Positions 13,710-24,275 of a stretch of 64,000 nucleotides of DNA are shown here, piece by piece. A model generated the notes under the pieces. That model made no database searches. It was not told the origin of the DNA and was given only the letters and a program-made list of their open reading frames with translations. The first letter of the stretch is position 1, and each line of letters begins with the position of its first letter. The stretch covers positions 28,655,501-28,719,500 of the forward strand of contig NC_091674.1 of assembly GCF_042453785.1 (NCBI RefSeq), written 5' to 3'. This stretch comes from Malus domestica (lineage: Eukaryota; Streptophyta; Magnoliopsida; Rosales; Rosaceae). A program made the position numbers and the translations under genes.

Positions 13710-13888
13710 CGGATCCCATTCTCCTAATCCATTAAATTTGGAAATCTGGATTGTTAAAATTTGATCAAACGACTACAAATAGGAGCCTATTTTAAAATTT
13801 ATAATAACTTTAGCCGTTTGATCAAATTTAAACAACTCGAATTTCCGAACTTAATAGATTAGGAGGAAGGAATATGGAAAGGATCCCT
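13710..13888. mobile_element. Foldback MITE
   Basis: The left end (GGATCCCATTCTCCTAATCC) is inverted at the right end (GATTAGGAGGAAGG then GGATCC), and GTTTGATC/GATCAAAC pairs lie inside, so most of the 180 bases folds back on itself. No coding capacity. Confidence 0.55.
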
Positions 13889-14233
13889 ACACAAACCTTT
13901 ATTCTAGGAGAACATTTGGTGTTGGCATCACTTTACATATGAGTAAAGATAAAGCCTCTCGAAAATAAAGAAAACAAAAATCAAGCTTTATTATATTAAG
14001 CGGAATCCATTTTATGAATTCTAAATCGACATTGCGTTCAGTTTTGTATCAAATCTTTCTTTTAACTTCAAATACTATGTACCTTTTCCTGAAGTCTTTT
14101 TCAAAACCTTCGTAGATCTCGTTTTACCACTTTTGACTTAAGCCTCTATCTCTCAAAGATGAAAGTAAAATAATTCAACTTAAAAAACCTACCCTCCAGA
14201 ATATCTGCTAATAAACAAAAGATAAGTTCAAAC

Positions 14234-14447
14234 GACAAGAATTGTCTGCCCTTCCACTTTCGGTACTCTTCTATGTCTTCCTGTTTGTATGGTCACGGTT
14301 AAGCCACATCAACATTTTATATTATTATTTGTTTTTGTCTTATTATCTCTATAAAAAAACAATATAAAATATTAATGTGACTTAACTATGACCACACAAA
14401 ATAAAAAAGTACGGAGGACATCAGAAATGAGAGCACAATCATTGTCC
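14234..14447. mobile_element. Long-TIR foldback MITE, family GACAAGGATTGT, copy 1
   Basis: About 214 bases. The ends GACAAGAATTGTC and CAATCATTGTCC are inverted, and the inner arms (TGGTCACGGTTAAGCCAC against GTGACTTAACTATGACCA) also pair. Two more copies lie at 37098-37305 and 62974-63184. This is the most diverged of the three. Confidence 0.75.
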
Positions 14448-14649
14448 AAGCTCAACAGCCTCAACAGAGTGAAGGGAATATCTGCTAATAAAATTTGCAC
14501 GCAAATCCAACCAAAAGCTCTCACTTTCACCTCTAATTAAGAATTAATAAATATGATTATACTCTGTAAGATCTTAACCTTTCCTCTAATTATTGTACTT
14601 AACTCTTAATCTACTCCCATCAAATCATCTGTCTTTTCCTTGTCTTTTT

Positions 14650-15634
14650 GTCGACAGTACACCGCATCAGTGTGCCATGGCCTCACATGATATGAACAGT
14701 TCATATGCACCTCAATCTAAAACTTTGGCAGACCCATCTCACATAACGCAGTTTCTCTGTCTTTGAATCGCCCGGCAATGCCAACAACTCCGATTGGGGA
14801 CTGAGAAAGCTGGTTTGATTAGCTGAAAAGCATTCAAGGATTGATGTGCATTTGCTTTGAGCTCGAGCTTCATCAATGGCGCGTTGTTGATGGTAAATTT
14901 TCAATCTTTGAGCTTGGTTTTGACATGGGTTTGATTTGTTTTGATCATATGTTATCTGGGTTGGTTCGTTTTAGTTCTTCACATACTGATTTGTCCTTGA
15001 ATCTGAAGTCTCCAAGGAAAATCTGCTTTTGTTTGTGATAATTCTCAATTGGGTTGTGTATACTCTTGAATTTTGTTGGTGAAATGCCCTTCTTCTTCAT
15101 ATGTGTGTGTGTGCGCGCGTTATCCATTCATTTCTCTTCACCTAATGCAACTTCAAATGTTTGTGCCTTGCTGTTACAGCAGGTAACGACATTAATCCGA
15201 ATAAAAGTTCATTTATGGCAATGCCACCATTGTAAAGCATATATATATATATATGCTATCCGGCATCCCCAGTTTGGATTGGCTTAGTTCTTTGGTAGTG
15301 TTCTGATTCTCAAATATATGTATATACTCAAGAATTTGGAATTTCCGGTGATCTAATTATCACGGGATCTTCCTCCGGAAATCTTTACTCAAGAAATTAC
15401 TTTCGTGTCCGAAAGATGATGCCTTTCTTTCTCTTGCAGTTTTTCAATGATACATTTTTGCTTACACTGATTTTTCTATGCTCTATAGAAGCTGAGAATC
15501 ATGTCCTTTAGGAATATGTCAAGTGGCACGACACACTATCTGCTATGCTTCTCATTCAAAGGTTTATCTTTCTCCTGTTGCAGTTAATTTGAATTGACTG
15601 AGTTGGTGGCGGGACTGCTGCAACTGAAGTTCCA
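14650..15634 (+). promoter_or_regulatory. Promoter and 5' leader region of the heparanase-like gene
   Basis: No coding gene. Contains a GT/GC run at about 15102-15119 and an AT run at 15240-15254. A pyrimidine-rich stretch ending CTGTTGCAG at about 15583 looks like a 3' splice site for a leader intron, shortly before the ATG at 15635. The transcript start cannot be placed from sequence. Confidence 0.4.
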
Positions 15635-18151
15635 ATGGAATTCCGTCTCTCCTTGGTCCTCTTTCTGGTTTCTCTCCCTGCAATTTTAGCTCAAGACTTT
15701 GGAAAGGCTGATAATGTTGAAAATGTTAAGGTTGTGGTTAACGGCATTTTATCTGTTGCGCGAGTTGACAATAACTTTGTCTGTGCCACTATAGATTGGT
15801 GGAATAATGAAAAGTGCAACTACGGCCACTGTCCATGGGGACATTCTTCCGCGTTAAATTTGGTAACGACTTAGATATTACCTCTGTATGCGTTTGATTT
15901 TTTTCTCTATATGTAAAATTGTAAGTAAAGAACTTAATGTGGTTTCCTTTTGTCCAGAACTTGTCTCATCCTTTGCTAGCCAAGTCAATCCAAGGTTTGT
16001 CTGTTTGTGTTAATTAGTTCGCATCCTTTACAGAATACTAGTTCTGAATCAGACTTTCATGTCATTTAGAACAGATGAATTAGAGTCTTCTAGTTTTATT
16101 TGTTAGAATAACATTTTATTAAATTACTCTTTTATACTGGTGGTTTGATAGCTTTCGATCAGTTGAGAATCAGAATTGGAGGTTCCTTGGAAGACCAACT
16201 ATTGTACGATGTTGGAAATTTGAAATATCCTTGCCATCCTTTCAGAAAGCTGGAGAATGGCTTGTTTGGATTTTCTAGAGGATGTTTAAATATGAGTAGA
16301 TGGGATGAGTTGAACCAGTTTTTCAGCAAAACAAAGTAAGATTCTAGACTTCTAGTTATCAATTTTCCACCCCGACCAGCCAAATATTTGAAGACAAGTA
16401 AGAAAAGCCGGGGTCTTCTTCCGTGCTGACTTGTGGTTTGACCTATGATTTTTGTCTTGCATTTTTTAGGTCCATCGTCACATTTAGCTTGAATGCACTG
16501 TTGGGGAGGCACCACAAAGGCGGGGGAGTTTGGGTAGGAGAATGGGACTCTAGCAACGCTTATGATTTTATTAATTATACCGTCTCGAAGAGATACGAGA
16601 TAGATTCATGGGAATTTGGTATGGAACTATAGAAAAACCTCGTTTTCTTCCCCATCTTTCCGTTTTGCTTCACTGAGTTTTTGTTTATGTTGCTGTAGGA
16701 AATGAGCTCAGTGGTCGTGGTGTTGGAGCTAGTGTTGGAGCTGGACAATATGGTAGAGATTTGATCAAGCTTAAACACATCATCAACCATTTGTACAATG
16801 AGTCCGTTGCTAAACCTGCACTTATGGCGCCTGGAGGATTCTTTGACCAATCATGGTTTGCCAGGCTTCTTCAGGTTTCTGGTTCTGGCACAGTCGATAT
16901 CATCTCTCAGCATATCTACAATCTGGGTGCAGGTAACTTAGCATGTTAAAGTTTTAATAAATGTGCAGTTTATAATTACATAATACGTGCTTAGAATGTA
17001 TTTAATTCGATTGTCAGGTGTTGATCCCAAGTTGGTGAAAAAAATATTGAATCCCTATTACTTGAATCGTGCATACGGGCTGTTCCATGATCTTGAACTG
17101 ACTGTGAAAAGGAACGGTCCTTGGGCTTCTATATGGGTTGGAGAATCTGGAGGGGCCTATAACAGTGGTGGTCGTAATGTGTCTGACACATTTGTGAACA
17201 GCTTTTGGTAATAATCTTGATTGCCACATTACTTGCAACATCGTGTCTTTTCCATTGCGAGCTTTTGGTCGCAGAAGAGGAGCTATTCACCTTTGGTGTC
17301 TGTAATTTTGTTTAATCAACTAACCTCAATTACGAACTTTAGGTACTTGGATCAGCTCGGAATGTCAGCAAAGCACAATACCAGAGTATATTGCAGGCAG
17401 TCTCTAGTTGGTGGGAACTACGGTCTTCTCAACAAAACATCATTTGTTCCTAACCCTGATTACTACAGGTAAAGCATAGGCACGGGCGTATTTAAGAAGG
17501 ATTTTCTTTTACTTGATATAAAGGGGTCCTGAATTTTGTTTTATCCGATTTGTTATTCTGACTAGTGCACTTCTCTGGCATCGGCTTATGGGACAAGGAG
17601 TTCTTAGTGCTCACAACAACGGTTCAGCAGATTTACGCACTTATGCCCATTGTACAAGAGGAAGAGTAAGTCCAAGAAACATTTCAACCTTTACGTAACA
17701 AGTCAATACATTGATCTTTCTCTTAGTAGTTCATGATAATTTTTCGGTATTGTTGCAGGCCGGTATAACTCTACTCCTCATCAACTTGAGCAATGAGACT
17801 AATTTCTTTACCAATGTTGAAAATATTTTGGACGCCGATTTGGGTGCTCACGCAAGAAACATCAGCAAAGAAAGTTATTTCAAGCGCGGCCTGAAGAGAA
17901 CGGTGTCATGGGTAGGACGCAAAGCATTAGATGAAGCAATTTGCAGAGAAGAGTACCATTTGACACCGAAAGATGGGGACCTCAGAAGCAAAACCATGGT
18001 TCTCAACGGAGCGCCATTGGAGATCACCAAGGACGGAAACATCCCAGAATTGGAACCCGCTCGTGTTGACATGAAAGCTCCATTAACAATCGCCCCGTTG
18101 TCCATCAAGTTTGTGGTGTTACCTTACTTCGATGCGCAAGCTTGTCTATGA
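15635..18151 (+). CDS. Heparanase-like protein (GH79 beta-glucuronidase)
   Basis: Nine exons: 15635-15862, 15958-15994, 16152-16335, 16470-16618, 16699-16932, 17018-17207, 17343-17468, 17566-17665 and 17759-18151. Phases agree and give 546 residues, close to the usual plant length. An N-terminal signal peptide (MEFRLSLVLFLVSLPAILAQ) points to secretion. Family motifs: CATIDWW, CPWGHSS, LRIRIGGSLED, DSWEFGNELSG with the acid/base Glu at about residue 202, HIYNLGAG, and WVGESGGAYNSGG with the nucleophile Glu at about 320. Plant members trim glucuronic acid from arabinogalactan proteins in the cell wall; Scutellaria baicalinase is a relative. Similarity is closest to the HPSE1/2 (GUS) type, as I remember it. 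The last exon encodes the C-terminal beta domain ending FVVLPYF. Catalytic residues are intact, so it looks functional. Confidence 0.93.
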
Positions 18152-18828
18152 TTTTAGTGTGCTCAAACCCAACCATGACTTACGTTTATTTGTTAGGTAC
18201 ACAAAAAGTTGCAGGAATTTTTTAGGCAAATGGAAATTGTAATTTCTGTGCAATAAAACAAGGCAAATAAGTACTTTTGTAACAAGTGATGTTGTAATCT
18301 TTTCTATTAAATTGAAGAGTTTATAATAAGTTACTTGCGTTTATACTGTTTTTTTTTAATGATGCGGTATCATAATACTCTAATCTAGTGGAATTTGGAC
18401 GTAGGTGCAAAAGGTCCATGCATTGTTTTAGCCAACTAACTTAATTGACCGAAACTACTTTAATTGACCGAAAAGAAAATTCGAACTTGAATGCAAGCGA
18501 GACGCACTGACATAACCAACTACCCGCTAACCCACAATTGGACAGAGTAATATTTTCCAAATATTTTTAAAATAAGCGAAGGGCTTGTAAGGCTAGTATT
18601 TATTCATGAGAAATAAATTAGAAACAACAAAAGAAAGGATTTTTATCACAAATCATTCTTGAAATTGAGTCACCCCATCAAGATGGTCTTAAAATTGAAA
18701 ATCGATAAATGCAATCTTTGAAAATAGATGTCGCGAATCAATGTGGTCTATCTATCACTTCTGTCAAAAATTCTGTTTTATAATAAAACGACATGTTGTT
18801 CACTTTAGAATAGATCTCCCTCTCTCCA
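18152..18828. other. 3' flank of heparanase-like gene and spacer
   Basis: No gene seen. Holds the 3' UTR (a near-canonical polyadenylation signal, AATAAA, at about 18251) and AT-rich spacer up to the broken LYR gene. No clear repeat. Confidence 0.5.
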
Positions 18829-19109
18829 ATGGCGTCGCCTCCAACAAAAGTGGAGATGCTGGGGCTGTTCCGGTCTCCACTCCGTACGGCAAGGCAGTTC
18901 TCCGACTACAACGTCAGAGAGTACACCAGCGCCGCACCGCCAACGCCTTCCGCCACCACAAGTCCCTTTCCGAGCCGTCTCACCTCTCTTCAGCCTTTTG
19001 CGACGGCTAGGGCCAGCTGGACGTCGCTAAAGGGCAAGAACTCGTGTCCAAGCTCAACGCCCCGAAGATGACCAGCATCATGGACCTCAAACTCAAACCC
19101 ATCAATTGA
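18829..19109 (+). pseudogene. ISD11: Broken ISD11/LYRM4 (LYR-motif Fe-S assembly) gene
   Basis: The frame starts MASPPTKVEMLGLFRSPLRT and has the LYR-type core (LGLFRSPLRTARQFSDYN), in which the family Leu-Tyr-Arg is Leu-Phe-Arg. After REYT a one-base deletion near 18928 moves the rest (RRTANAFRHHKSLSEPS) to another frame, and a TAG at 19008-19010 interrupts that frame. Beyond it GQLDVAKGQELVSKL and MTSIMDLK match the family C-terminus to a stop at 19107. Intact members help the NFS1 cysteine desulphurase in mitochondria. The copy is full length and intronless. It sits between the heparanase-like gene and SNAP33, where I recall the Arabidopsis gene AT5G61220, so it is likely the ancestral locus and not a stray retrocopy. 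A sequencing error could fake one break but hardly both. Confidence 0.85.
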
Positions 19110-19432
19110 AAACTATTCATAACAATCACGCACTGTCACGTGTTTTTCATTTATAATTAGCTTGAGATGCGGTTACGGTTTTCCTTCAGAAATTATTTTC
19201 TTCCATTGCGAGTTTGCAAAGCTCATTACTTTGTGTAGCTCTGGAATCATATGCAGAGAGCAACTTACAAGGAAAAGGTATCGTTTTATCAATTTATCCT
19301 TCCAATTCATGATCGACGAACGAAGTTTTATACAAAATCCAGATCAATAAATGGGGAAAAATAACGAGGGCTACGGGAGGGAGACGCAAAAACAATCCGG
19401 TCCGTCCAGGCAACCATCTACAACCCTGCATT

Positions 19433-21274
19433 CTACTTTCCGAGCAAGCGACGACCACGTTGATTTGCATCTCTAACACGGCCATTTATCACATCAACAT
19501 CATCGTAGACACCGTCTAGAGCTTTGTTATGCCTGCAATTATCATGCGAGTACCTAGTTACATATAATTCTAAGTTGCCTCTAAAAAGACTCGGGCTGGA
19601 TGAGCAAATAAAGGTATAGAAAAAATATACATATCGAGGCAACCCTGCATATCGGAAACATCATAACTTACCTTTCAATTTCAGACCCCATATCGACGGC
19701 CATATCCTTCAGCTCTCCCAACAGATCACTTAAATCGGACAATCCATCATCTTGCTTCGCCTTCTCAACCTGTTTAAGCCGAAAAAGTTAGACATCCAAA
19801 AGTTTTGAGCAAGAACAAAGCATTTCTTATGCCAAGCAGACAAAACCAGTTAATATCCTTTATTGTTCTCTACAGTTACAATTATTGGTAAGAAGTTAAT
19901 AACAAATACAAACCTCGACTTTCTGAAGGGCGCTGGTTGGTCCATCAGGTAGTGTTCGGGGATTAGATCTTCCCTTGGGTGCTGGAGTCAGTCCTAACTT
20001 CTCCCTCTCCTCCTGGCTGCCCCTTCTTACTGCGTGATCTGCATTTAACAATTTTTGGAATGAAATTTTACCATTTTCCAATGCAAACTGACGACTTTAT
20101 TACATTTTCCAAGGGAAAACAAAGATGGAGCATGTAAGTCATGGACATAAAAAGAAAAAAAAAAAAAAAATTAACCTCCTGTGATGACAGGGCCACTAAT
20201 TGGGCGAGTCCTCTTTGGCTTCCACGTCTTAGAGAACATACCCCCAAGACTTCCCAGAAGCTTTTCACCCTGAAATAAGCAAGTTATATTGTTCAGTTTG
20301 CTGAACAAGATCTTCGTATATACCAAAAGAAACAGTAACAGAACGATAGGAGTTGTTGAAAGCCGACTGCAAATCTAAAAGAAGCATAATTCTTTCTTAG
20401 TGAAGAGAAGAGAATAGTGTAGGAAGCTATTGTACAAAGCAGTTATCATCATCAATAGTCAGATCCATTACAAGCCAATAAGCTAACATATGCCAAGCAG
20501 CGAATCTATGTCAAGATTACACAAGGTGGCAAAACATCTAAGTAGGACTAAATCAAACTCTATCCAGGAGGATCCAGGGGTTTGGAATGGGGAATTTCTG
20601 ACAGAAATCAAAACCAAAAAAACAATCAACATATTACCAATACAAACGGACAATACATGTATGAACAAGGTCACTTTCTTAGGCAAAAACCATGAATTCC
20701 AATCATACACCATACATCAAATAAGTAATTAACTATGCTAACTGCAAGAAGGAAGAATAAAACTATAGAGACGTAATACTTTGAAGTCCTAACTTTCCAT
20801 ATGCACTTAGATTCTTGATGTATCAAGTATATATTTTTAATTGGATCAGAAAAAACATACCCGACTAAGATCCTGATCTATGTCTGCAGCAACCATGTGG
20901 GTCCTAGTGATTTGTTCGCCTTGCTGATGCAACGTGACCAAAGTCTTGGTAGCATCCTCTCTGATTTCCTCAGCAATCTTCAAGCAGCCGTTGACTGCTT
21001 TTGTAGTCTCCTCAGCCTTGTACACTGCATAATTCTCCAACTCTTCCACTGATTGATTCTGTACTCCTCCGGTGTCACGGAAATCATTCTTGTATTTGTT
21101 CCTCTCTGTCAAAGCAGAGTTCTTTTGTCCTTGCTCATCGTCAAATGGATTAGTGCTTGCATTCTGTCCAATTGGTGCATCTTCAAAAGGGTTTGAGCCA
21201 GAGGAAGCAGGATGTACAGGATTGAGTGTGATATTTTTGGCAGTCTTCAAAGGAGACTTCTTTAAACCGAACAT
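19433..21274 (-). CDS. SNAP33: SNAP33-type SNAP25-like SNARE (Qb+Qc)
   Basis: Five exons on the minus strand: 20861-21274, 20176-20269, 19914-20038, 19672-19769 and 19433-19532, joined in phase to 276 residues. The N-terminus (MFGLKKSPLK) leads to NPF-type motifs (SNPFED, TNPFDD), then a Qb SNARE helix around residues 75-138 (ELENYAVYKAEETTKAVNGC). A conserved linker follows (REKLGLTPAPKGRSNPRT), then a Qc helix (LSDLLGELKDMAVDMGSEIE) ending at ANQRGRRLLGK. These plasma-membrane SNAREs pair with syntaxins such as KNOLLE and PEN1 in cytokinesis and defence secretion. There is no membrane anchor, as expected. The 5' UTR probably contains an intron (donor CAG|GTACCC near 22167, acceptor near 21380) that carries a tandem duplication. 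Confidence 0.93.
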
Positions 21275-21530
21275 TTTCGATGGAAATATGGCAACACTTT
21301 ACTTGGGCTGCGTAGAAGATCGTAAATGAAATTGAAACAATGGTAATTCAGAATCTTTTCAGAGACCAACAGCAATCCTGGAAAAGCAAACAAGAACAAT
21401 ACGTGAGATGTTCGACATAAGCATCGGTGCTCAAACACAGAAGGATCAATTTCAAAGGAATACACTAGAGCACCATCATTGAAAAAATTCACAGAGAAGA
21501 AAACACAAGTGAATAATTTGGACCGAATCA

Positions 21531-21790
21531 AGCAACACAAACTTGTCAGAAAACAAACAGAAATTGAAAAGTCGAAAATTTAAAACGAGATCAAAGGACG
21601 AAATCAAACCTAAAACAATAGCATCTACAATATTTTATGACAAACCCAACAAACCCTAAACCCTAAAGCAACACAAACTTCTCAGAAAACAAACAGAAAT
21701 TGAAAAGTCGAAAATTTAAAACGAGATCAAAGGACGAAATCAAACCTAAAACAATAGCATCTACAATATTTTATCACAAACCCAACGAAC
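21531..21790. repeat. 136-bp tandem duplication in the SNAP33 leader intron
   Basis: The block starting AGCAACACAAACTT at 21531 is repeated from 21667 with very few changes over about 124 bases, so the period is 136. It lies within the inferred 5' UTR intron. High identity means a recent event. Confidence 0.9.
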
Positions 21791-22211
21791 CCATTTGCTT
21801 AATTTGGTAGTTAAGACCAAACAAAGAAAAGAATCAAATTCCAGAACTTCTGGGTATCACAGAAAACTAAAAAATTTGACTTGGTTAACTTGACCTTGTT
21901 CATTACTCAACAACGCCAACTACACAAGCAAAATAACCCAAAATTCCATTTTCCTCCATTTTCTCGGCAACCAAACAAGAAAGTCACAAAACGCATGTAG
22001 ATAATTTCAGAACTGGGGAATTTGAAATAAAAAATTGAGAAGTTGACCGTTAGATAACAACAAGAAAAAAGATCAGCTACAGAAAACCCGTGGAAAAAAG
22101 CAGAAACTAATCGAAAAGCAGAAGCAGAATCCAAGAAATCGATTCAAAGAGAAGGATTAGGGTACCTGAGAAATCGTAGCAACTGTCTCGCAGGAAAGGC
22201 CAGATCTTTTT

Positions 22212-22254
22212 AGAGAGAGAGAGAGAGAGAGAGGAGAGAGGAGAGAGAGAGAGA
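22212..22254. repeat. GA microsatellite in SNAP33 promoter/leader
   Basis: An uninterrupted GA run followed by GGAGAGAGG units, just upstream of the presumed first exon. On the gene's strand this is a CT-rich leader motif, common in plant promoters. Confidence 0.8.
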
Positions 22255-22380
22255 TTTAAAGAGTGGAAAAGAGGGAAGGTTCAAAGGTCAAGACTCGGCA
22301 AGACACGTAGTCGCAAAGCGTAGTCTTTGAAGATGGAAACTGCAGCGTTCTCATGCTTTTGTTTGTTTCCTTTTTTTGAA

Positions 22381-22527
22381 GGAAACTTTAACAAAAAAAA
22401 AACTGTTTACTTTAACGAAAAATCATATTTTTACATTAAAAAGTTAATTCTGGTACTATTCACTTTATCCTTTATTTTGTCCTTATCATTAAAACTCAAA
22501 GTTTTCAAGTCATTTTCATTAGTTTTC
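22381..22527 (+). mobile_element. Small TIR element, family GGAAAACTAATG, copy 1
   Basis: Runs from GGAAACTTTAAC to TTCATTAGTTTTC, with the core CTTTAACGAAAAATCA and CCTTTATTTTGTCCTTATC. The ends are imperfect inverted repeats. Further copies are at 27578-27722 and, inverted, 36810-36956. The family is abundant in apple and pear, from memory. Confidence 0.7.
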
Positions 22528-23089
22528 TTTTTTTTAATTATCCGCGATTTAGTATTACGGGTCTAATTTTTAAATTTTATTGTTAATAAATTAAAATTAA
22601 TTTATCTCTCAATCCTTTATTGTAAAAATATATAAACAAATTTCTTTAAACTTTTGAATCAATTTGGACTTCTTCTTTGAGTATTTGTAATTAAATCTCC
22701 TTTGGCAAGTTGGTGTTCAATTATTTGGAATTAAATCCCCTTTGGCAAGTTGGTACTATCCTTACCAATTATTACCAGAGTACCAAGTCAAAGTCTTTTA
22801 AGTCATGTCATATGTGTGTTATTGTGTCCACTCCTTTGTATTCAAACTGAATTGTCTTCTCTGTAATTTAGAATAATTTAAAATAGGATGGTGTTATCTA
22901 CTTACCTCATTTTAGATTCTACAATTTTTTTTTAATTTTCAGTCGCCGGATTAAATGAATTGAAATATTACCTTAATATTAATGTAATTTGCATAACATG
23001 AGTCCATTCTTTTTAAGAAGTAACAACAACTAGTACCGCTAACACGTACTTTGTAAGTTTTTTTACTACAACAAAATAACGAGCAAAAA

Positions 23090-23250
23090 GATTACACTTA
23101 ATGTTACAAGTCCTATAATTTAGTGGTATTTGTGTCCATATATAAATAGTAGGTCTCAAATTCAATTCTCTTAACTGGTAAGTTCAATAACCAGTTATGA
23201 CTGGTTCATCAAGTAGCTTAATACAAATTCACTTCGCCAAATCGTTGTAT
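23090..23250 (+). mobile_element. SINE-like segment
   Basis: TATAATTTAGTGGTATTTGT resembles an A-box region, and TCTCAAATTCAATTCTC lies where the B box should be, 35-40 bases later. A tail with AGCTTAATAC follows. It is diverged from the other SINE copies, so this is a moderate-to-weak call. Confidence 0.4.
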
Positions 23251-23702
23251 AAAGAAAAAATCTTTAATAAAAAACAATAATTTCATTCATGAACTTACTT
23301 GTATCACCTCTTCAATAAAGGTACAACCCACCAATACATATAGGTCTCATCTCTATTTAGAGAGATTGTACAAATATGATGAAAATTGCGATAAGAGTAA
23401 CATTTTTGAAAGAGAAAACGACTTCTACTTCCAATTTCCTAAGTTTCAGAAAATGTGGAAATGCCAATAACTTTTTTACTTTTTGGTCCCCAAAAAGCCT
23501 ACTAATTAATTATGAGAAAAGTCCCTATCATTCTATCCCTTTCCCTTATCCCGTATGAGAAGGGCCGGCTCTTTGACAAAGAAATTTGATAAAGAAACAT
23601 ATCTTTATAATCTATTTATATATACATATATATATATGTATATATAAAATATTATGAATCCAACACACACATTGTGTGACTCTGAAAAAAAAACCATCTG
23701 GC

Positions 23703-23871
23703 CTGTTTGGTTGCTAAGAAAATGCAAGGAAGAGAATCACATTCCAGAAAATACTCTCATGATGCATTTTGACTCGGTTCGGTTGTCTGGCCCTGGCTCT
23801 TTTCCTACCAACCCCAAACAATACATGCATATATAAGAGTCCAAGAGTCCATTTTCTCAGCAACCAAACAG
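23703..23871. mobile_element. MITE with 22-bp terminal inverted repeats
   Basis: The left end CTGTTTGGTTGCTAAGAAAA pairs with the right end TTTTCTCAGCAACCAAACAG with one mismatch. The interior is about 125 bases and non-coding. A half-site of the same end occurs at about 21956-21977 beside the SNAP33 leader. Confidence 0.7.
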
Positions 23872-24275
23872 TGGACAATTTTATACACTTTCAAATCAAT
23901 AGTTTATGAAGCAACTTCAACATCCACAAATTAAATTCTCAAGTACTAAGATTTGTATACTTCATTCCCCACGCCTAACAAGGGTAAGTACAATAAGAGC
24001 GCTTCCGAGCCGGCGTACCACAGCAGCCTGCTTCCTCGGAACTACATAATATCTTCGGTAACAGAGAAAACAAACCCCCTCTAAATAAGTACTTGGATAC
24101 ATGGGAATCTCCCAATCCGAAAAAATTGGACGCAAGTACTGCATGCTATCATTGTACAATCCTTCATCCCACAGCCATAAGAGTGAGGGCTGACACTAGA
24201 ATAACCATGTAATCCGGGCGAATGCTACTACCTTCGAGCATCACCTTCAGTGCATAACTATGCTTCATCGAGCTG

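Larger units (their letters stand above)
10720..14640. other. Intergenic, repeat-rich, no intact gene
   Basis: Between the SCAPER promoter and the heparanase-like gene. Contains the small elements listed separately (12516-12594, 12600-12725, 13440-13615, 13710-13888, 14234-14447). A stretch at 11700-12090 is richer in GC and codon-like on the minus strand (it includes MSAPVFCAKALRGGFFRR and an acidic EPVDDDEDEDVEHF stretch in another frame). It may be a decayed exon pair, but I do not recognise it and no frame is kept. The rest is AT-rich with no signal. Confidence 0.5.
22255..24275. other. Intergenic between SNAP33 promoter and coiled-coil gene 3' end
   Basis: No gene. Holds MITEs at 22381-22527 and 23703-23871, a SINE-like segment at 23090-23250, a diverged GGGGTGTG-type remnant at about 22885-22985 and a TA-rich run at 23617-23650. 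The last 300 bases before 24276 probably belong to the 3' UTR of the coiled-coil gene. Confidence 0.5.
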
